Position numbers and translations under genes: made by a program. Below the pieces are notes generated by a model that did no database searches, was not told where the DNA came from, and saw only the letters and a list, made by a program, of their open reading frames with translations. A stretch of DNA of 64,000 nucleotides from Erysipelothrix tonsillarum DSM 14972 (GTDB taxonomy: Bacteria; Bacillota_I; Bacilli_A; Erysipelotrichales; Erysipelotrichaceae): contig NZ_KB892377.1 in the NCBI RefSeq assembly GCF_000373785.1, forward strand, positions 584,934-648,933, read 5' to 3'. Every line of letters begins with the position of its first letter. Position 1 is the stretch's first letter. This document shows positions 60,436-64,000 of the stretch, piece by piece.

Positions 60436-60826
60436 TTAAGTCCTTCTTTCCAAACATTAACGGCATCAGTTCTTCAATATTTGTTGTCATTGATTCTTTA
60501 CCGTTCGATAAATAAATGGGTGTTGTCGGTTCAAGCAGTTCTGAAAGTACTTGTCGACAAATCCCGCATGGACCAGCCAGGAGATACCCGTCAGTGACAA
60601 TAGCCAATCCAACAATATCCTCTTGACGATAGCCATGAGAATACGCAGCAAATACCGCACTGCGCTCGCCACAATTGGTGGCTCCATAAGATGCATTTTC
60701 TACATTCGCCCCTACAAATGTCTTACCATCTCGTGTCATGAGACATGCACCAACATGGTAATTGGAGTAAGGTGCATAAGCATTTCGCATTGCTTCAAAA
60801 GCTTTTGAAACTAATTCATCTTTCAT
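60425..60826 (-). CDS. cdd: Cytidine deaminase
   Basis: Deaminates cytidine and deoxycytidine. The 133-aa protein has the zinc site Cys-Gly-Glu in NCGERSAVFAA (the more common form is CAE) and PCGICRQVLSEL, as in homotetrameric Cdd. NVENASYG contacts the nucleoside. It overlaps dgkA by 4 bases; the dgkA-cdd-era order is that of Bacillus. Confidence 0.96.
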   Translation of the reverse strand: MKDELVSKAFEAMRNAYAPYSNYHVGACLMTRDGKTFVGANVENASYGATNCGERSAVFAAYSHGYRQEDIVGLAIVTDGYLLAGPCGICRQVLSELLEPTTPIYLSNGKESMTTNIEELMPLMFGKKDLNDI

Positions 60827-61191
60827 ATGAATCTCCTTATGATAACAATAATCCCTATAATTATCGCATATATTGCAGCAAGTAAAACAGCCCCCGCCGC
60901 AATATCTTTAATTTCTTTAACATGCAAATTATAATTCTTAATAAGCAAGTCACATATGTCTTCAACTGCCGAATTTAGAAATTCAGTAATAAGGACAATA
61001 AACACAGCACTTAGAACGAACATCCAATCTGTTGAACTAATCCCAATCACAGCAAAAAAAGCAATTGCTACTCCTCCAAAAACAAGTTGGATAAGTATAC
61101 TGTGATCATAGAGGACACCGGTTTTAACACCCTGAAATGCCGACTTGAATTTCTTCCGGGTGCGTTTAAGAATCTTTTCGAGCGATATCAT
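60823..61191 (-). CDS. dgkA: Diacylglycerol/undecaprenol kinase DgkA
   Basis: Small membrane kinase; in Firmicutes it phosphorylates undecaprenol, feeding wall precursors. From ATG 61191 it is 122 aa with three membrane segments and the catalytic stretch EFLNSAVEDICDL. The start lies inside the end of ybeY (26-base overlap), and a frame extending to 61251 is rejected because it reads deep into ybeY. Confidence 0.93.
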   Translation of the reverse strand: MISLEKILKRTRKKFKSAFQGVKTGVLYDHSILIQLVFGGVAIAFFAVIGISSTDWMFVLSAVFIVLITEFLNSAVEDICDLLIKNYNLHVKEIKDIAAGAVLLAAIYAIIIGIIVIIRRFI

Positions 61192-61609
61192 GAAGAATCT
61201 CTTTCTGCAATCCAAACATGACAACTTCTTCCTCCGGGGTATGATGATCATAACCGAGAAGATGAAGGTATCCGTGAGCTACAAGAAAACAAAATTCTCG
61301 TTTAATTGAGTGTCCGTATTCTTCTGCTTGTCGGCGAATCGCGTCAACACTAATAATAATATCTCCCATCATAAAGATATCCGCTTCAACTGACCCATCT
61401 TCAAAACTTAAAACATCTGTAGGTCGATCAATATTACGAAACTCTTTATTGAAACGATGAATACTCTCATCATCAACTAAGACAACATTAACTTCAACAT
61501 CTTTATCAAAAGAAGTCTTTAGTAATGTTTCTTTTAAAATCGGGTTTAAAAACACCTCGAAGTCATTCCAATAATCATCGTTTGTTTGATTAATATAATT
61601 TATTTCCAT
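61166..61609 (-). CDS. ybeY: 16S rRNA endoribonuclease YbeY
   Basis: Zinc-dependent RNase-like factor for 16S rRNA 3' end maturation and ribosome quality control. The 147-aa protein has the zinc motif HGYLHLLGYDHH (three His of the H3xH5xH type), DVLSFE and MGDIIIS. GAGGAAGTGA lies upstream of the ATG. It is the first gene of a run that ends with the penicillin-binding protein. Confidence 0.96.
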   Translation of the reverse strand: MEINYINQTNDDYWNDFEVFLNPILKETLLKTSFDKDVEVNVVLVDDESIHRFNKEFRNIDRPTDVLSFEDGSVEADIFMMGDIIISVDAIRRQAEEYGHSIKREFCFLVAHGYLHLLGYDHHTPEEEVVMFGLQKEILHDIARKDS

Positions 61610-61627
61610 TTTATCACTTCCTCATTA

Positions 61628-61636
61628 ATTATATCA
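61628..61636 (-). promoter_or_regulatory. Extended -10 promoter of the ybeY run
   Basis: TGATATAAT on the minus strand abuts the phoU terminator T-run and stands 19-27 bases before the ybeY ATG. No -35 match. Confidence 0.6.
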
Positions 61637-61666
61637 TAAAAAAAAGGCTTACATCTAAGCCTTTTA
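61637..61666 (-). terminator. Terminator of the pst-phoU genes
   Basis: AAGGCTTA/TAAGCCTT arms (61656-61663, 61644-61651) with a four-base loop are followed by further T on the minus strand. It ends the phosphate operon. Confidence 0.9.
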
Positions 61667-61673
61667 TCACATA

Positions 61674-62306
61674 TTAACCAAAATCAATATGCCGTCCTCT
61701 AACAATATAAATTACATGCTCACAAATATTCGTCGCATGGTCACCTGCTCGTTCAATATTTCTTAAAATACCAATCGTTTGCGTTGGTATCCGATCAGTC
61801 TCCAAAGGGCTCGATGCATACCGTGCCATCATCGATTGAAACAGTTCATCCAATGATTCATCCATCTCAGCAACACAATATGCACCTTTAACATCCGGAT
61901 TTTTCAGTAACGTCACTACTTCATCAAAAATTTCAAGAAATTTTGCGCCCAACACTTCCACATCATTTTGGTACTCGGGTTGAGATTCTTTACTTTTAAT
62001 TACATAACGTCCCATGTTTTTAGCGTAATCACCAATGCGCTCTAAATCAGAAGACACTTTGATGCCCCCTACGACCATACGTAGATCTTTTGCTACCGGC
62101 TGCATTAGGGATAAAATTTCGATTGCTTGATCATTAATACTTTCATCTGCATCATTTATGTAATCATCTTTCTCAATCACCGCTAAAGCAAGTGATTTAT
62201 CCTCCGTTACAATCGCTTGAATCGCCATCGCCATTTGTTTGCGAACACGATCTGCCATCACTAATAAATCAGCTTCAAACATTATCATTTTATCTTCTAA
62301 TCGCAT
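61674..62306 (-). CDS. phoU: Phosphate uptake regulator PhoU
   Basis: Negative regulator linking the Pst transporter to phosphate signalling. The 210-aa protein consists of two similar three-helix repeats (about 1-105 and 106-210), each with the metal-binding D/E pattern, e.g. ERIGDYAKNMGRYV and ERAGDHATNICEHV. It follows pstB after 8 bases, the standard order. No phoR-phoB pair is in the window. Confidence 0.95.
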   Translation of the reverse strand: MRLEDKMIMFEADLLVMADRVRKQMAMAIQAIVTEDKSLALAVIEKDDYINDADESINDQAIEILSLMQPVAKDLRMVVGGIKVSSDLERIGDYAKNMGRYVIKSKESQPEYQNDVEVLGAKFLEIFDEVVTLLKNPDVKGAYCVAEMDESLDELFQSMMARYASSPLETDRIPTQTIGILRNIERAGDHATNICEHVIYIVRGRHIDFG

Positions 62307-62314
62307 ACGTCCTC

Positions 62315-63067
62315 CTAGCCAAATCGGCCTGTAATATAATCTTCGGTGCGTTTATCCTTCGGGGTATGAAATAAATCTCGGGTTGCTTCGTATTCCACAA
62401 TGTCCCCCATCAAGAAGAAAGCAGTCATATCACTGATCCGTCCCGCCTGCTGCATGGAGTGAGTCACAATGATAATTGTGTAATCTTTTTTGAGTTCTAG
62501 AATTAATTCCTCGATCTTTGCAGTTGCTATCGGATCCAACGCTGATGTAGGCTCATCCATTAAGATCACATCCGGCTTTAAAGCAATCGCCCGAGCGATA
62601 CACAAGCGTTGTTGTTGCCCACCTGACAACCGGAGTGCTGATGACCCTAGCCGATCTGAAACTTCCTCATAAAGAGCAGCTTTTATTAAAGCATTTTTTA
62701 CTGCATCATCAAGTATCGTCTTATCTTTGATTCCTTGGCAACGTAAACCATAGGCAACATTGTCATAAATGCTCATGGGGAAAGGATTGGGATTTTGAAA
62801 GACCATGCCAACTCGCGTTCGCAAATCAACTACATCCACCTCACGATCATATATATTCGCATCATCAAACACAATGCTTCCTTCAATTTCACAATTTTCT
62901 ACAAGATCATTCATCCGATTGAAACACCGTAAAAACGTTGATTTACCACAACCAGAAGGTCCGATAAAAGCAGTCACTTTTTGTTTTTTTATATCAATGG
63001 ATAAATTGTTTAAGGCTTGATGATCACCATAGAACAAGCTTAAATTTTTTACTTCAAAACAATTCAT
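62315..63067 (-). CDS. pstB: Phosphate ABC transporter ATP-binding protein PstB
   Basis: ATPase of the high-affinity phosphate importer. The 250-aa protein has Walker [10 protein letters not shown] (about 36-44), [19 protein letters not shown] (PstB-specific Q-loop region), signature [14 protein letters not shown] and Walker [14 protein letters not shown]. It follows pstA after 2 bases. Confidence 0.97.
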   Translation of the reverse strand: MNCFEVKNLSLFYGDHQALNNLSIDIKKQKVTAFIGPSGCGKSTFLRCFNRMNDLVENCEIEGSIVFDDANIYDREVDVVDLRTRVGMVFQNPNPFPMSIYDNVAYGLRCQGIKDKTILDDAVKNALIKAALYEEVSDRLGSSALRLSGGQQQRLCIARAIALKPDVILMDEPTSALDPIATAKIEELILELKKDYTIIIVTHSMQQAGRISDMTAFFLMGDIVEYEATRDLFHTPKDKRTEDYITGRFG

Positions 63068-63069
63068 AA

Positions 63070-64000
63070 TTAGTATCCCATCCTTTTTCTAAGTTGCTTA
63101 GAAATTTGTTTGACCGATAAATTCAAGATTAAAACTAACAAGAGAATCACAAGTGAAATCGCACTCGCCAACTCAAAGTTTGGTTGTTCTTGACTCATCA
63201 CAGACCAAATATGTACGGCGAGCGATGTAGCACCTTGATTTAACGCTGGGACGTCATTCACGAAAGTTCCCATTGTATAAATGAGTGCTGCCGATTCTCC
63301 AATAATACGGCTTACCGATAGCAGCACCGCTGATAAAATACCTGGTAATGCGCTAGGCAAGACTACTTTGAATATCGTTTGTGTTTGTGTAGCCCCAAGG
63401 GATAAGGATGCAGAACGCAAACTATCAGGCACCACTAGCAACGATTCTTTCACCGAACGAATAATGACCGGCAATAAGATAATAGACATTGTCATTCCGC
63501 CGAGCATAATGCTCATCCCCGATACATTAAACAACGCAGTAATCGGAAACAAAACGGCGATTCCCAACAACCCAAAAACAATACTCGGTACACCTGCAAG
63601 CATCTCTATACTACTTTCGAGCATGTGGGTGCCGCGATTATCTGCGGCAATTTCTGTTAAATAGAGTGCCGCGCCAATTCCTAAGGGTAATGCAAATACT
63701 AGTGAAATCACAATCAACAGCAACGTTGCAATAACAGAGCCCCAAATCCCACCACTTCGCGTCTTATAATATATAGAGTCTAGTTTTGAAGCTTTCGTAA
63801 GTTTATTATGAACCGACAGGGCATCATCACCACCGATGTGCCCCGCTACAACGCGTTTCCCATTGATATCGGTAAGTGTTATTTTTTCAACTATGTCTCC
63901 TTCTTTAATAATATGGTCCTTTTCAAAAAGAGGTCCTGCGGTTAAGTTAACTGTAGATCCAAATGGCCCATCTGTGTCCACATAGGTCACAACAACCATT
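63070..64000 (-). CDS. pstA: Phosphate ABC transporter permease PstA, 5' end beyond window
   Basis: Membrane channel half of the phosphate importer. The open frame reaches the window edge; the visible 309 residues contain five membrane segments, with the EAA loop [21 protein letters not shown], and [14 protein letters not shown]. The first membrane segment is not seen, so the ATG at 63999 is probably internal. Before the first visible segment is a soluble stretch of some 85 residues, longer than the usual PstA periplasmic loop. Confidence 0.9.
   Translation of the reverse strand, partial: MVVVTYVDTDGPFGSTVNLTAGPLFEKDHIIKEGDIVEKITLTDINGKRVVAGHIGGDDALSVHNKLTKASKLDSIYYKTRSGGIWGSVIATLLLIVISLVFALPLGIGAALYLTEIAADNRGTHMLESSIEMLAGVPSIVFGLLGIAVLFPITALFNVSGMSIMLGGMTMSIILLPVIIRSVKESLLVVPDSLRSASLSLGATQTQTIFKVVLPSALPGILSAVLLSVSRIIGESAALIYTMGTFVNDVPALNQGATSLAVHIWSVMSQEQPNFELASAISLVILLLVLILNLSVKQISKQLRKRMGY

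Noticed and set aside
1-64000. CRISPR arrays, tRNA or rRNA genes, phage or insertion sequences
   Set aside because: I looked in every intergenic gap and found no regular repeats, no tRNA T-loop or acceptor pattern, and no transposase or integrase frame.

Overview
The window looks like a stretch of core chromosome from a low-GC Gram-positive bacterium, most likely Erysipelotrichia close to Erysipelothrix. This is inferred from gene content and I could not check it by search. The reasons are the Bacillus-type gene order (rplU-prp-rpmA-obg, smc-ftsY-ylxM, parE-parC, cmk-der-gpsA-hup, ybeY-dgkA-cdd-era-recO-glyQS-dnaG-rpoD), Mollicutes-like traits (a NadD-YqeK fusion and an SMC about 200 residues short), and T-box and FMN riboswitch leaders. 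Nearly all genes lie on the minus strand; the plus strand carries only four small islands. I see no insertion sequences, phage genes, CRISPR arrays, tRNAs or rRNAs.

Layout, left to right. 1-2909: ruvA (cut by the edge), obg, and the rplU-prp-rpmA ribosomal operon with its L21 leader and promoter. 3137-4727: a plus-strand polysaccharide deacetylase behind a tiny leader ORF. 4728-5118: non-coding, possibly holding gene debris. 5132-10276: dnaE followed by a two-component system. 10304-16611: smc-ftsY-ylxM-ackA-nrnA. 16681-17320: a lone anchored protein, with bidirectional terminators. 17323-27092: a ten-gene run parE-parC-purB-yqeH-yhbY-nadD/yqeK-rsfS-methyltransferase-mtnN, with an extra promoter and operator-like palindrome before purB. 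27144-30340: plsY and an ABC transporter on the plus strand. 30355-36845: a LEA-like protein, the T-box controlled pheS-pheT-yebC unit, and a Zn/Mn-type ABC transporter. 36896-38317: water-forming NADH oxidase. 38509-40464: a secreted protein of unknown function and a membrane metalloprotease. 40482-44849: an unknown tail-anchored acidic protein, then cmk-der-gpsA-hup. 44852-45573: FMN riboswitch and ribU. 45592-49373: efp and a compact comG operon. 49360-50210: metallo-hydrolase and rpmG. 50233-61636: the macromolecular-synthesis run from ybeY to a penicillin-binding protein. 61637-64000: phoU, pstB and the 3' part of pstA.

The genes mostly serve growth: replication and chromosome handling (DnaE, DnaG, Smc, ParCE, HU), ribosome assembly (Obg, YqeH, YhbY, RsfS, Der, Era, YbeY), translation (PheST, GlyQS, EF-P, L21, L27, L33), envelope work (PgdA, PlsY, PBP, DgkA) and DNA uptake (ComG). 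Genes are tightly packed. Many starts overlap the preceding stop, and several terminator stems contain the stop codon of the gene they close. A nine-base extended -10 element, TGATATAAT, recurs at six gene starts and once more upstream of yebC.

I do not see a clear new multi-gene system. The items most worth a second look are a 29-codon micro-ORF sitting where comGE should be, an EF-P without the modifiable tip lysine, a leader ORF that holds the only good Shine-Dalgarno of the deacetylase gene, the palindrome at purB, and the unknown tail-anchored protein of the cmk operon.
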